Assembly (NCBI RefSeq): GCF_000062885.1
Contig: NC_009142.1
Span: 4,329,584-4,393,583, forward strand
Direction of reading: 5' to 3'
From: Saccharopolyspora erythraea NRRL 2338
GTDB taxonomy: Bacteria; Actinomycetota; Actinomycetes; Mycobacteriales; Pseudonocardiaceae
DNA length: 64,000 bases
Below the pieces are notes generated by a model. That model was not told the origin of the DNA and did no database searches. It worked only from the letters and a program-made list of their open reading frames with translations. The number at the start of each line of letters is the position of its first letter. Positions within the stretch are counted from its first letter, which is position 1. Shown here piece after piece: positions 34,954 to 43,722 of this stretch. The position numbers and the translations under genes are program-made.

Positions 34954-36354
34954 TTGACTGTCACTGAGCCGGAAAACGCGGTCGACGGCGACGCCTCGCT
35001 GAGCCTGGGCACCGCCGCGGCGCGCAAACTGGCCACCACGACCAAGACCGCGCCGCAGATGCAGGGCATCTCGCCGCGATGGCTGCTGCGCATGCTGCCC
35101 TGGGTGCAGGTCACGGCGGGTACTTACCGGGTCAACCGGCGGCTCACCTTCGCGCTGGGCGACGGGCGGGTCGAGTTCACCAGCACCGGCACCGAGGTCC
35201 GCGTGATCCCGCAGAAGCTCCGGGAGCTGCCGCTGCTGCGCGGTTTCGAGGACGACTCGGCGCTGGGCGTGCTCGCCGACCGGTTCGTCCAGCGCGAGTA
35301 CGAGACGGGCGACGTGATCGTGACCGCGGGTTCGCCCGCCGACCGGCTCCACCTGCTCGCCCACGGCAAGGTGGCCAGGATCGGCACGACCGAGTACGGC
35401 GACGACTCCACGCTCGGCGTGCTGGCCGACGGCGACCACTTCGGGGCGGACGTCCTCGGCGGCCGGGCCGGTTCCTGGGACCACAGCGTCAAGGCGCTGA
35501 CCCGCTGCACCGTGCTGACCGTCGACGAAGCCGCGATCAGCGAGCTGACCGAACGCTTCCACGACCTGCGCGCCCACATCGAGCACATCCGCGACGGCAC
35601 GCCGCGCCCCCGCAACAAGCACGGTGAGGCCGCCATCGACATCGCCTCCGGCCACAGCGGCGAGCCGGCTCTGCCCGGCACGTTCGTCGACTACGAGCTG
35701 GAACCGCGCGAGTACGAGCTGGGTGTCGCCCAGACGATCCTGCGGGTGCACAGCCGGGTCGCCGACCTCTACAGCAAGCCGATGGACCAGGTCGAGCAGC
35801 AGTTGCGGCTGACGGTCGAGGCGCTGCGGGAGCGCCAGGAGAACGAGCTGGTGAACAACCCCGACTTCGGCCTGCTGCACAACGCCGACCTCAAGCAGCG
35901 CATCCACACCCGCACCGGCCCGCCCACCCCCGACGACATGGACGAACTGCTGTCCAGGCGGCGCAAGACGGAGTTCTTCCTCGCCCACCCGCGCGCGATC
36001 GCGGCCTTCGGCCGCCAGTGCAGCAAGCGCGGCCTGTCGCCGCAGAGCCGCACCGTCGAAGGCACCTCCGCGATCACCTGGCGCGGGGTTCCCGTGCTGC
36101 CCTGCGACAAGATCCCGATCTCCGAGTACGGCACCACCTCGATCCTCGCGATGCGCACCGGCGAGGAGAGCCAGGGCGTGGTCGGCCTGCACCAGACCGG
36201 GATCCCCGACGAGTACGAGCCGAGCCTCAACGTGCGGTTCATGGGCATCGACGAGCAGGCGATCATCCGCTACCTCGTCAGCGTCTACTTCTCGGCAGCC
36301 GTGCTGGTCCCCGACGCCCTCGGCGTGCTGGAGCACGTCGAGATCACCCGCTGA
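34954..36354 (+). CDS. Family 2B encapsulin shell protein 2 (CnbB-like)
   Basis: 466 residues, closely related to shell 1, with long identical blocks ([28 protein letters not shown]). Same layout: N-arm [20 protein letters not shown], inserted nucleotide-binding-like domain at about 95-210, then [20 protein letters not shown] to [17 protein letters not shown]. Its cassette (160-181, [10 protein letters not shown] then SWDHSVKA) also lacks the usual Glu and Arg. The start is TTG 34954 with AGGTGG upstream; it aligns with shell 1 and no ATG/GTG fits. Two different shells flanking one cargo parallel the cnbA/cnbB genes of cyanobacterial odour-terpene operons and suggest a mixed capsid. Confidence 0.92.
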   Translation: MTVTEPENAVDGDASLSLGTAAARKLATTTKTAPQMQGISPRWLLRMLPWVQVTAGTYRVNRRLTFALGDGRVEFTSTGTEVRVIPQKLRELPLLRGFEDDSALGVLADRFVQREYETGDVIVTAGSPADRLHLLAHGKVARIGTTEYGDDSTLGVLADGDHFGADVLGGRAGSWDHSVKALTRCTVLTVDEAAISELTERFHDLRAHIEHIRDGTPRPRNKHGEAAIDIASGHSGEPALPGTFVDYELEPREYELGVAQTILRVHSRVADLYSKPMDQVEQQLRLTVEALRERQENELVNNPDFGLLHNADLKQRIHTRTGPPTPDDMDELLSRRRKTEFFLAHPRAIAAFGRQCSKRGLSPQSRTVEGTSAITWRGVPVLPCDKIPISEYGTTSILAMRTGEESQGVVGLHQTGIPDEYEPSLNVRFMGIDEQAIIRYLVSVYFSAAVLVPDALGVLEHVEITR

Positions 36355-36370
36355 CGAGAGGTGGCAGGCC

Positions 36371-37408
36371 ATGGCCATCGTGGAAACCCCCCATGCCAGA
36401 TCCGCCCGCGAGACCCTGGCCTGGAGCCGGGAGCTGGTGGACCCGGGGCTGCGCGCGGCGGTGAACACCCTCGCCCCCGCGATGCGGCTCGTCGCCGGCT
36501 ACCACTTCGGCTGGTACGACGAGCACGGCGCACCGACGCGGACGCAGGGCGGCAAGGCGATCCGGCCCGCCCTGGTGGTGCTGGCGGCCGAGGCCGTCGG
36601 CGGCTCGCCCGCGACGGCGCTGCCCGCCGCCGTGGCCGTCGAGCTGGTGCACAACTTCTCGCTGCTGCACGACGACGTCATGGACGGCGACCTGACCCGC
36701 AGGCACCGCGCCACGGCGTGGCGCGTCTTCGGCAACGGCCCGGCGATCCTGGCCGGTGACGCGCTGCTCACGCTGGCGTCGGACGTGCTGGCCGCCAGCG
36801 GGCACCCGGCGGCGCAGGCCGGCGTGCGGACGCTCAACACCGCGGTGCTGGAGCTGGTCGACGGCCAGGTCGCCGACCTCGCCTTCGAGAAGCGCGATGA
36901 CGTCGGCGTCGCCGAATGCCAGACCATGGTGGCGGGCAAGACCGGCGCACTGCTCGGCTGCGCGTGCGCGGTGGGCGCGGACTTCGGCGGCGGCAGCACC
37001 GAGCAGGTCGAACACCTGCGGCGGTTCGGCGAGCTGCTGGGGCTGGCCTTCCAGCACGTCGACGACCTGCTCGGGATCTGGGGCGACCCGGAGATCACCG
37101 GCAAACCGGTGCATTCGGACCTGCGGACCCGCAAGAAGTCGCTGCCGGTGGTGGCCGCGCTCACCTCCGGCACCGCAGCGGCCGAAGAGCTGGCCGAGCT
37201 CTACCACCGGGCGGAGCCGCTTTCCGATGCCGACCTCCCCCGCGCGGCGGAGCTGGTGGACCGCGCAGGCGGCCGGGACTGGAGCCGGCGGCAGGCCGAC
37301 GAGCTGCTGGAGGCGGCGCTTCGCGCGCTGCGCGAGGCGGCACCCGAGAACCGGCCCGCCGCCGAGCTCGCCGCGCTGGCCCGGCTCGCCTCGCACCGGG
37401 AGAGCTGA
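36371..37408 (+). CDS. Polyprenyl diphosphate synthase (FPP/GGPP type)
   Basis: 345 residues. The isoprenyl synthase core has the first Asp-rich motif DDVMD (101-105) in VHNFSLLHDDVMDGD, followed by LTRRHRATAWR, and the second motif DDLLGIWGD (231-239) with EITGKP after it. Upstream of the first motif, position -5 is Phe96 and -4 is Ser97, with no two-residue insertion. That pattern is seen in archaeal-type GGPP synthases more than in bacterial FPP synthases, so C15 or C20 is open. It would condense IPP with allylic diphosphates to feed the cyclase. It is the last gene of the operon, 16 bases after shell 2. Polyprenyl synthases are themselves known family 2 encapsulin cargo. Confidence 0.9.
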   Translation: MAIVETPHARSARETLAWSRELVDPGLRAAVNTLAPAMRLVAGYHFGWYDEHGAPTRTQGGKAIRPALVVLAAEAVGGSPATALPAAVAVELVHNFSLLHDDVMDGDLTRRHRATAWRVFGNGPAILAGDALLTLASDVLAASGHPAAQAGVRTLNTAVLELVDGQVADLAFEKRDDVGVAECQTMVAGKTGALLGCACAVGADFGGGSTEQVEHLRRFGELLGLAFQHVDDLLGIWGDPEITGKPVHSDLRTRKKSLPVVAALTSGTAAAEELAELYHRAEPLSDADLPRAAELVDRAGGRDWSRRQADELLEAALRALREAAPENRPAAELAALARLASHRES

Positions 37409-37441
37409 GCCCGCCGCGACCGTCCGTCGAGGCGACCGAAC

Positions 37442-37488
37442 GTGCGCCGGCCGGGGCACTCCCCCCTTCCCTGCCCTGGCCGGCGCAC
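37442..37488 (+). terminator. Terminator of the encapsulin/terpene operon
   Basis: The arms 37442-37458 and 37472-37488 pair over 17 positions with one G-T wobble; the outer 11 bp are GTGCGCCGGCC. The loop has 13 bases, C/T rich. It starts 33 bases after the stop of the prenyl synthase and ends the operon. Confidence 0.85.
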
Positions 37489-37608
37489 ACCCTCCTCACC
37501 CGGTCATCGTTCGCGCTCGCCCAACGCTGAGCGATCGACAAAGCGATTCCGCAGCACCGCAAGCGAAGTCAGCACAGGCGTCCTCAGTCCACTGAGGACC
37601 GAGGCGGT

Positions 37609-38247
37609 TCAGCCGCAGCAGGCGGCCAGGCCGGTGCGCAGGAGATCGAAGCCCCGGTCGGCTTCCCGGACCGCGTCCGCGTGCCGTTCGTCCGCGCTGC
37701 GCCCCTCCGCGAGCAGGCGGTGGTTCTCCAGGGCGAGCAGCCGCAGGACGGTGGTGATCTGCCCGGCGGCGAGCAGGCAGGTCAGGGCGTCGGCGCCGGT
37801 CGCCGTCCGCAGCTCGCCGGCGAGCGCCCGCGTGGAGCGGTCGGCGAACTGCGACAGCCGCGCGACCAGGGCGGGTGTGCCGTAGACCAGTCCGCTGAAG
37901 GCCAGCACCTCCTGGGCGTCGCAGAGCCCGGTGATCGGGTCGCGCTCGCGCAGGCCTGCCACGAAGTGCCGGTGCAGCGCGTCCAGGGGAGAGTTCTCCG
38001 CGCGTTCGCGCACCACCCGCGCGGACTCGTCGACGTGGTCGGCGAAGCGGTGCAGTACCAGGTCCTCCTTGGTCGGGAAGTAGTTGAACAGCGTCGGCTT
38101 GGACACCTCGGCGGCCGCCGCGACCTCGGCCACCGACACGGCGTCGAACCCGCGCTCGACGAACAGCCGGATGGCGGCGTCCGAGATCGCCTGGCGCGTG
38201 CGCTGCTTCTTGCGTTCCCGCAGACCCGGCTCGCTCATGACCGCCAT
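37609..38247 (-). CDS. TetR-family regulator of the efflux gene
   Basis: 212 residues. The DNA-binding domain is AISDAAIRLFVERGFDAVSV then EVAAAAEVSKPTLFNYFPTK with EDLVLHRF. The C-terminus ends LLRTGLAACCG. ATG 38247 or ATG 38238 may start it. It is divergent from a DHA2 multidrug transporter with an inverted repeat between them, the classic drug-responsive repressor layout. Confidence 0.9.
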   Translation of the reverse strand: MAVMSEPGLRERKKQRTRQAISDAAIRLFVERGFDAVSVAEVAAAAEVSKPTLFNYFPTKEDLVLHRFADHVDESARVVRERAENSPLDALHRHFVAGLRERDPITGLCDAQEVLAFSGLVYGTPALVARLSQFADRSTRALAGELRTATGADALTCLLAAGQITTVLRLLALENHRLLAEGRSADERHADAVREADRGFDLLRTGLAACCG

Positions 38248-38263
38248 GCTAGCTCATCGCAAG

Positions 38264-38304
38264 ACTCGGTCAATCAGTTATCCAGTACTAGTTTTTAACC
38301 GAGT
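38264..38304. promoter_or_regulatory. Operator for the TetR/DHA2 pair
   Basis: Inverted 7-mers ACTCGGT (38264-38270) and ACCGAGT (38298-38304) frame an AT-rich 27-base centre containing TTATCCAGTACTAG. This is the only AT-rich part of the divergent promoter and the likely TetR binding and -35/-10 region. Confidence 0.55.
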
Positions 38305-38369
38305 TAGCCTTTGTGGCATGCTCTCTCCGGCCGGTGCGGCAGAGCACCGCCGACGAGAAGAGGGATGAC

Positions 38370-39788
38370 ATGACCGGAACGACGGCCTCCACCGCGGAGA
38401 CCGGACACCGGCGCTGGTGGGGCTTCGCCCTGGCCGGCGCCGCTCAGCTCATGGTGCTGCTGGACACCACGATCGTGAACATCGCGCTGCCGTGGGCCCA
38501 GCGCGACCTCGGGCTCTCCGACGCCGACCGGCAGTGGGTGGTGACCGCCTACATGCTGGCCTTCGGCTCGCTGCTGCTGCTCGGCGGCCGGATCTCCGAC
38601 GCGCTCGGACGGCGGCCGAGCCTGGTCGTCGGCGTGCTCGGCTTCGGTGCCGCCTCGGCGGCGGGCGGCGCCGCCGTCGACGCCGGAATGCTGATCACCG
38701 CCCGCGCCGCGCAGGGCGCGTTCGCCGCGTTGCTCGCGCCTTCGACCATGGCGCTGGTCGCGGCGCTGTTCGTCGACCCGCGGGAACGCGCCAAGGCGCT
38801 CGGCCGGTTCAGCGCGGTCGTGGGGGCCGGCGGCGCGCTCGGTCTCGTGGCGGGCGGGCTGCTCACCGGTTACCTGGACTGGCGCTGGTGCCTGTACGTC
38901 AACGTGCCGGTCGCCGTCCTCGTGGCCGCCCTGGCTCCGGCGTTGCTGCCGAACCCCGCCGGGCACAGCGGTGTGCGGCTCGACCTCGTCAGCGCGGCAC
39001 TCGCGACCACCGGGATGGCGGCGCTGGTCTGGGGAGTCGACGAGGCGAGCACCCGGGGATGGGGTTCGCCGGTGGTCGCGGGCCTGCTCGCCACCGCGAT
39101 CGTCCTGCTGACCGGATTCGCGGTGCGCCAGGCCCGGACGCGCGATCCGCTGCTGCCACCGCACATCGTGACCGACCGGCGTCGCGTCGGAGCCTTCTGC
39201 GCCGTCGCGCTGACCATGGCCGCGATGTTCGGCACCATGCTCGTGCTGACCTACCAGTTGCAGGGCGTGATGGGCTACTCACCGCTTCGGGCCGGCCTGG
39301 CGATGCTGCCCGGCTCGGCGCTGGCGATGCTCATCTCGTCGCAGGTGTCCGGGCGGCTGCTTCCGAGGCTCGGCGCCCGGCGGCTCGTGGTGCCGGGCAT
39401 GCTGCTCACCGCGTGCGGCCTGGGATGGCTGACCCTGCTGAACCCGCACAGCACGTACCTTTCCGGCATCCTGCCCGCGCAGTTGCTCTTCGGCCTCGGT
39501 ACCGGGCTGGTCATGACGCCGAGCATCGGTACGGCGCTGGCCGGCGTCGCGCCGCGGGACGCCGGTGCCACCTCCGCCGTGGTGAGCACGGCCCAGCAGA
39601 TCGGCGGCACCACCGGCATCGCGCTGATGAACACCGCCGCCGCAGCCGCCTCGGCGACCTGCTCCGGCGCGTCCCCGATCACCGCGCAGGTGCACGGCCA
39701 CACCGTCGCGGCGATGTGGGCGGTCGGCTTCGTGCTGGCCGGGGCGGTGGTGGCCGGGCCGCTGCTGGGCGGCAGGCCGCGGTCCTGA
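38370..39788 (+). CDS. DHA2-family (EmrB/QacA) multidrug efflux transporter
   Basis: 472 residues. Helix 1 motif D1 is LMVLLDTTIVNIALP; motif A is GRISDALGRRP; motif C is seen around GGALGLVAGGLLTGYLDWRW with FYVNVP-like LYVNVPVAV. About 14 membrane helices are expected for this length. It exports hydrophobic drugs or an endogenous antibiotic by proton antiport. ATG 38370 has GAAGAGGG upstream. It is controlled by the divergent TetR protein by inference. Export of the product of the nearby terpene operon is possible but not supported by sequence. Confidence 0.92.
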   Translation: MTGTTASTAETGHRRWWGFALAGAAQLMVLLDTTIVNIALPWAQRDLGLSDADRQWVVTAYMLAFGSLLLLGGRISDALGRRPSLVVGVLGFGAASAAGGAAVDAGMLITARAAQGAFAALLAPSTMALVAALFVDPRERAKALGRFSAVVGAGGALGLVAGGLLTGYLDWRWCLYVNVPVAVLVAALAPALLPNPAGHSGVRLDLVSAALATTGMAALVWGVDEASTRGWGSPVVAGLLATAIVLLTGFAVRQARTRDPLLPPHIVTDRRRVGAFCAVALTMAAMFGTMLVLTYQLQGVMGYSPLRAGLAMLPGSALAMLISSQVSGRLLPRLGARRLVVPGMLLTACGLGWLTLLNPHSTYLSGILPAQLLFGLGTGLVMTPSIGTALAGVAPRDAGATSAVVSTAQQIGGTTGIALMNTAAAAASATCSGASPITAQVHGHTVAAMWAVGFVLAGAVVAGPLLGGRPRS

Positions 39789-39839
39789 CCCGCCGACGTT
39801 ATCCTTGCCGCTGCAACGGATCGTCCTGGGAGGTGTGCG

Positions 39840-40724
39840 GTGGTGCGGCTGCGCGACTGGCCGGTCAACGTGATCCCCCGGAACAGCGGGGACGTCGCGG
39901 CGGCAGTGGAGCTGCTCTGCCGCCGGGTGCAGTGGACCGACGCCAACCGCGGAGTCCTGGAGCGCCTGCTCGAACCGTGGTTCGCCGAGGGCTGGCACGT
40001 GCAGGCGTTGCTGCACGCGCTCGACCACCGCCCCGACGGCTCCGCGCAGAACCGGCGGGGCAAGGACGAGACGGCCGACGAGTTCGTCCGCAACCGCCTG
40101 CGGTACTGGTTCGACGAGTCCCCGCAGGCGGAGACCGCGCACTCCAAGCTGCCGCCGCCGAAGCCGGGCCTGGAGTTCGGCCGCTACCTCGCGCTCGCCC
40201 AGGAACGGCAGCGGCGGGAGGCACCGCGCCAAGCCGCGCGCCTGACGGAGCGGGGCGAGCGGGCCCGGGCTCGGGCGCGGGGCATCGCGCGTTCCCGAGT
40301 CGACCCCGTCCAGCGCGGCCGGGAACAGGCCGAGCGGATGCGCACGGCGATGGACAGCCTGCTGCCGCCCGGCGGCACCGCCCCGGAACCGCAGCCCGTC
40401 GGCTCGCCGCCGCGCAGGCTCCGCGACTCCACCCGCGACATCGCCGACTTCGCCGCGCGCCGGTCGCTGATCCGCAGCGACCCCCGCGTCCGCCGCTGCG
40501 TGCAGGAGATCGCCGACAGCGGCGGCAAGCCGACGCGGGAGCAGATCCAGGTGCTGCGCGGCGCGGTCCTGCAGGCCAGGCAGAGCGCGCGGCTGGCGTC
40601 CCTGGACGCCTCCGCGCCGGGCCCCGACCTCACCCCGGACGCCCAGCGCATCCTGGACTTCCTGGAGAACGTGGTCGACACGGCGAGCCCGGTCGACGCC
40701 ACGCTTGCCGCCCTGGAGCAGTGA
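39840..40724 (+). CDS. Hypothetical actinobacterial protein
   Basis: 294 residues from GTG 39840, after an AGGTGTGCGG ribosome-site region. The N-terminal 120 residues (LRDWPVNVIPRNSGDVAAAV, EPWFAEGWHVQALLHALDHR, VRNRLRYWFDES) look like a folded helical domain that recalls replication- or conjugation-associated helper proteins, but I do not recognise a family. The middle is strongly basic and Arg-rich (ERGERARARARGIARSR) and may bind nucleic acid; the C-terminus is helical (LTPDAQRILDFLENVVDT). It converges with the VIT1 gene. Codon bias supports a real gene. Confidence 0.7.
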   Translation: MVRLRDWPVNVIPRNSGDVAAAVELLCRRVQWTDANRGVLERLLEPWFAEGWHVQALLHALDHRPDGSAQNRRGKDETADEFVRNRLRYWFDESPQAETAHSKLPPPKPGLEFGRYLALAQERQRREAPRQAARLTERGERARARARGIARSRVDPVQRGREQAERMRTAMDSLLPPGGTAPEPQPVGSPPRRLRDSTRDIADFAARRSLIRSDPRVRRCVQEIADSGGKPTREQIQVLRGAVLQARQSARLASLDASAPGPDLTPDAQRILDFLENVVDTASPVDATLAALEQ

Positions 40725-40731
40725 GCGGGGA

Positions 40732-41820
40732 TCAGCCGAGGGTGGCGCCGAAGAGCATCCCGAGCAGGTAGGTGACCGCGGCCGCCGCCGTCCCGATCGC
40801 GAGCTGCCGGACGGCCCGCGAGAGCGGAGGCGCGCCGGAGAGCACCCCGGCCGTGGCACCCGTGAGCATCAGCGCGCACCCGACCAGCACGATCGCGACG
40901 ACGATCGCCACCGGCCCCTGCAACCCCAGCAGGAAGGGCAGCACCGGAACGGCCGCGCCGGAGGCGAAGAAGCAGAAGCTCGAGACCGCCGCGTGCACAC
41001 CGGTGCCGACGACCTCGTGGCCGTCCTCCTCCTGTTCCGGGCGGGAGGCCGGCTCGGGAAACCCGGTCCGCAGCACGGAGTCGGCGCGGCGCTGGGCCTC
41101 CTCGGCCGGCATGCCCCTGGCCCGGTAGACCAGCGCGAGCTCGTTGGCGTCGACGTCGAGGTGCGCCACCGCGGAGCGGGCCGCCCGGTCCGGCCGCGAG
41201 GCGGCCAGCAGCTCCCGCTGCGAGCGCACCGAGATGTACTCCCCCGCCCCCATCGACAGCGCCCCGGACAGCAGCCCGGCCAGTCCGGTGAGCAGCACCG
41301 CGGTGGTACCCACTCCGCCACCGGTCACCCCGAGGACCAGGGCCAGGTTGCTCACCAGGCCGTCGTTGGCGCCGAACACCGCCGCGCGGAAGGACCCCGA
41401 CACGCGAGCCCTGCCGCGTGCGGCGAGCCCGCGCACGACCTCGGCGTGGATCCGCTCGTCGGCGGCCATCGCACGGGTGGCGTCGGCGTCCATGTCGTAG
41501 ACCGACCGGCTCTCCGCGCGCTGGGCGAGCGCGAGCACGAACACCGAGCCGAACCAGCGCGCGAGCAGGACCAGGGTCCGCATCCGGAAGTCGCCCCGGC
41601 GCTCCGGTCCGACCTCGTCGCCGAGCAGGTTCTTCCAGTGCTCGGCGTGGCGTTCCTCGGCCTCGGCCAGGCCGAGCAGGATCTCCCGCTCCTCGCCGTC
41701 CCGGCGGGCGGCGAGCTCTCGGTAGACCTTGGCCTCCTCGCGCTCGTCGGCCAGCCGGCGCCGCCACCGGCGGATCGCCCGCCGGTCCGGGGGTGCGGAC
41801 GCGGGGTCTTTCTCGCTCAT
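40732..41820 (-). CDS. Ferritin-like/VIT1 fusion, iron or manganese transporter
   Basis: 362 residues. Residues about 14-135 form a rubrerythrin-like four-helix domain with paired acidic/His motifs (DEREEAKVYRELAARRDGEE, LAEAEERHAEHWKN, AADERIHAEVV) fit to bind a di-iron centre. From residue 140 a VIT1/CCC1 membrane domain follows (FRAAVFGANDGLVSNLALVL, SMGAGEYISVRSQRELL), ending with three membrane helices. Such membrane-bound ferritins move Fe2+ or Mn2+ out of the cytoplasm and protect against peroxide. It converges on the hypothetical gene with a 7-base gap. Confidence 0.9.
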   Translation of the reverse strand: MSEKDPASAPPDRRAIRRWRRRLADEREEAKVYRELAARRDGEEREILLGLAEAEERHAEHWKNLLGDEVGPERRGDFRMRTLVLLARWFGSVFVLALAQRAESRSVYDMDADATRAMAADERIHAEVVRGLAARGRARVSGSFRAAVFGANDGLVSNLALVLGVTGGGVGTTAVLLTGLAGLLSGALSMGAGEYISVRSQRELLAASRPDRAARSAVAHLDVDANELALVYRARGMPAEEAQRRADSVLRTGFPEPASRPEQEEDGHEVVGTGVHAAVSSFCFFASGAAVPVLPFLLGLQGPVAIVVAIVLVGCALMLTGATAGVLSGAPPLSRAVRQLAIGTAAAAVTYLLGMLFGATLG

Positions 41821-41906
41821 CCGCTCAGGCTCTCAAGTGGCGGTGGTGTCCACCACTCGTGTCCGTCGCGCGGGGTGGCACCGCATGTCCACTGTAGAGC
41901 GCCGGT

Positions 41907-42797
41907 TCACCTCGTTTCGGTGTCGACGCGGTACACCCCGACGCCGGGTGGGACGCCCTTGGCGTGGAAGAAGTCCTTGCGGCGCAACACGAATCCCGTG
42001 TTGTCAAGCCGCTCCAGGGTGGAGCTGGAGATCAGCACCTCGCCGGCGCCCGCCGCACCGGCCACCCGGGCCGCGATGTTGACGTCGCGTCCGAAGTAGT
42101 CCTGCCCGAGCTCGCGGGGCCGTCCCACGTGCACACCGGCGCGCAGGCGCAGCCGGTGTCCCCGCACGGCCAGCCGCTCGACGGCGTCCCTGGCCGCGAG
42201 ACCGGCCTCGACCGCGTCGTGCGCGTGCGGGAACACCGCCATGAGTCCGTCGCCGAGCCGCTTGACCAGCCGTCCGCGCCGCTGGACCAGCGGCTCGATC
42301 GCGGCACCGACCTCCCGCAGCATCTCCACCGCGAAGTCGTCGCCGACCTCCAGCGTCCAGGTGGAGAACCCGGCGAGGTCGGTGAACAGCACCGCCAGCT
42401 CCTGCTCTCCCTCATCGGCGGGCTCCCCCTCCGCTTGGGACTGCCACACCTGCAGCGCGCCGAACCCGAGCTCGCGCAACACGCTCGGCTGCCGCGCCGC
42501 CAGGACTGCCAACCGCCGTCCCAGCACGCCGGACACCGCGCTGCCGCCGATCGAGAGCGGATCGCCGTAGCGGGCGTCGCCCGGAAGCCGGGTGCGCAGC
42601 CACTCGGCCAGCGCGAGCAGCCAGGGATCACCGTCGACCCGGCGGGCCACGGCCCGCACCCTGCTCGCCAGCCGCCTGCGGCGGGCCTCCTGCTCGCGGT
42701 CCGCGGCCGGCGCACCTCGACGAGCTCCAGTACCGCTTCGACGAGGGGCCGACTTTTTCCGCCTCGGGCGGCGCATCGGCCCGGGACCGCGCGACAT
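41907..42797 (-). CDS. Class III adenylate/guanylate cyclase
   Basis: 296 residues. The N-terminal part is basic, then helical (SVLRELGFGALQVWQSQAEG). The cyclase domain (about 140-290) has LAVLFTDLAGFSTWT with the first metal Asp, RLVKRLGDGLMAVFP with the second Asp and the Lys of the substrate site, and GQDYFGRDVNIAARVAGAAG with the Asn/Arg transition-state pair. All catalytic residues seem present. ATG 42797 has GGGAG 8 bases upstream; GTG 42803 is an alternative. It makes cAMP or cGMP. It is the only visible nucleotide cyclase in a window that also has two proteins with nucleotide-binding-like domains 5 kb away. Confidence 0.88.
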   Translation of the reverse strand: MSRGPGPMRRPRRKKSAPRRSGTGARRGAPAADREQEARRRRLASRVRAVARRVDGDPWLLALAEWLRTRLPGDARYGDPLSIGGSAVSGVLGRRLAVLAARQPSVLRELGFGALQVWQSQAEGEPADEGEQELAVLFTDLAGFSTWTLEVGDDFAVEMLREVGAAIEPLVQRRGRLVKRLGDGLMAVFPHAHDAVEAGLAARDAVERLAVRGHRLRLRAGVHVGRPRELGQDYFGRDVNIAARVAGAAGAGEVLISSSTLERLDNTGFVLRRKDFFHAKGVPPGVGVYRVDTETR

Positions 42798-42809
42798 CGG
42801 CACCGCTCC

Positions 42810-43655
42810 CTAACGCACGAGCCTGCCGGCGATGGTGCCCACCAAGCGCTGGTAGGAAGCGCCGAGCAGGCGGGGCAGCGCGTCGATCACGTAGGCGTCG
42901 GAGCCGACGAGGATGCGCGGCCGGCGCAGGCTGATCCCGTCGAGGATGATCCGCGCCGCGCGCTCGGGAGTCGTCCGCGCGATCTTGTCGAACGAGCGGG
43001 CCACCTCCTCGCGCTCACCGGCGCCGACCCCGCCCGCGCTCCGGGCGATGTCGGTCTTCACCCCGCCCGGATGGATGCAGGAGACGTGCACCGGAGCGCG
43101 CTCGGCCAGCATCTCCTGGCGCAGGGCCTCGGTGAACCCGCGAACCGCGAACTTCGAGGCGTTGTAGGCGCTCTGCGTCGGCACGCCGATGAAGCCGAAG
43201 ACGCTGGAGACGTTGGCCAGGTGACCGCGGCCCGAGGCGATCAGGTGCGGCAGGAACGCCTGGCTGCCGTGCACCACGCCCCAGAAGTTGACGTCCATGA
43301 CACGCCGCAGCTGCTCGGCGCTCATCGTCCGCACCGGCGCCTTCAGCGCGACGCCGGCGTTGTTGAGCACCAGGTGCACGCGGCCGAACTCCTGGGCGAC
43401 CTGGGCGGCGTGCGCGTACACCGCATCCCGGTCGGAAACGTCCAGCGCGTAGGGACGGGCGGTCGCGCCCAACTGCCCGCAGCGACCGGCGGTCTCCCGC
43501 GCCGCCTGCTCGTCGATGTCGGAGACCGCGACCTCGGCGCCGGAGCGCGCGAGCCGCAGCGCGACCGCGCGGCCGATGCCCGATCCGGCCCCGGTGACCA
43601 CCGCGACCCTGCCCGCCCAGGATTCCCGCCTCGCCAACGCCGCAAGCCCCCTCAT
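42810..43655 (-). CDS. Short-chain dehydrogenase/reductase
   Basis: 281 residues. It has the NAD(P) motif VAVVTGAGSGIGRAVALRLA, NNAGV, the catalytic Ser in NVSSVFGFIGVPTQ, and YNASK with Tyr and Lys. The C-terminal tail (GTIAGRLVR) suggests the mycobacterial-type SDRs that act on lipids or sterols. Asp at the end of strand 2 (VAVSDIDE) favours NAD(H). It is divergent from a TetR gene with a GGTAC/GTACC repeat between them. Confidence 0.92.
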   Translation of the reverse strand: MRGLAALARRESWAGRVAVVTGAGSGIGRAVALRLARSGAEVAVSDIDEQAARETAGRCGQLGATARPYALDVSDRDAVYAHAAQVAQEFGRVHLVLNNAGVALKAPVRTMSAEQLRRVMDVNFWGVVHGSQAFLPHLIASGRGHLANVSSVFGFIGVPTQSAYNASKFAVRGFTEALRQEMLAERAPVHVSCIHPGGVKTDIARSAGGVGAGEREEVARSFDKIARTTPERAARIILDGISLRRPRILVGSDAYVIDALPRLLGASYQRLVGTIAGRLVR

Positions 43656-43678
43656 GCTGTTCGACAGCTCTGGTAGGT

Positions 43679-43693
43679 GGTACTGCTTGTACC
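43679..43693. promoter_or_regulatory. TetR operator candidate
   Basis: Inverted repeat GGTAC (43679-43683) and GTACC (43689-43693) with a 5-base spacer, followed by another GGTAC at 43696. It lies in the short divergent promoter between the SDR and TetR genes. Confidence 0.5.
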
Positions 43694-43722
43694 GGGTACT
43701 TTGCCGTTATCGTAGCCTCGTG

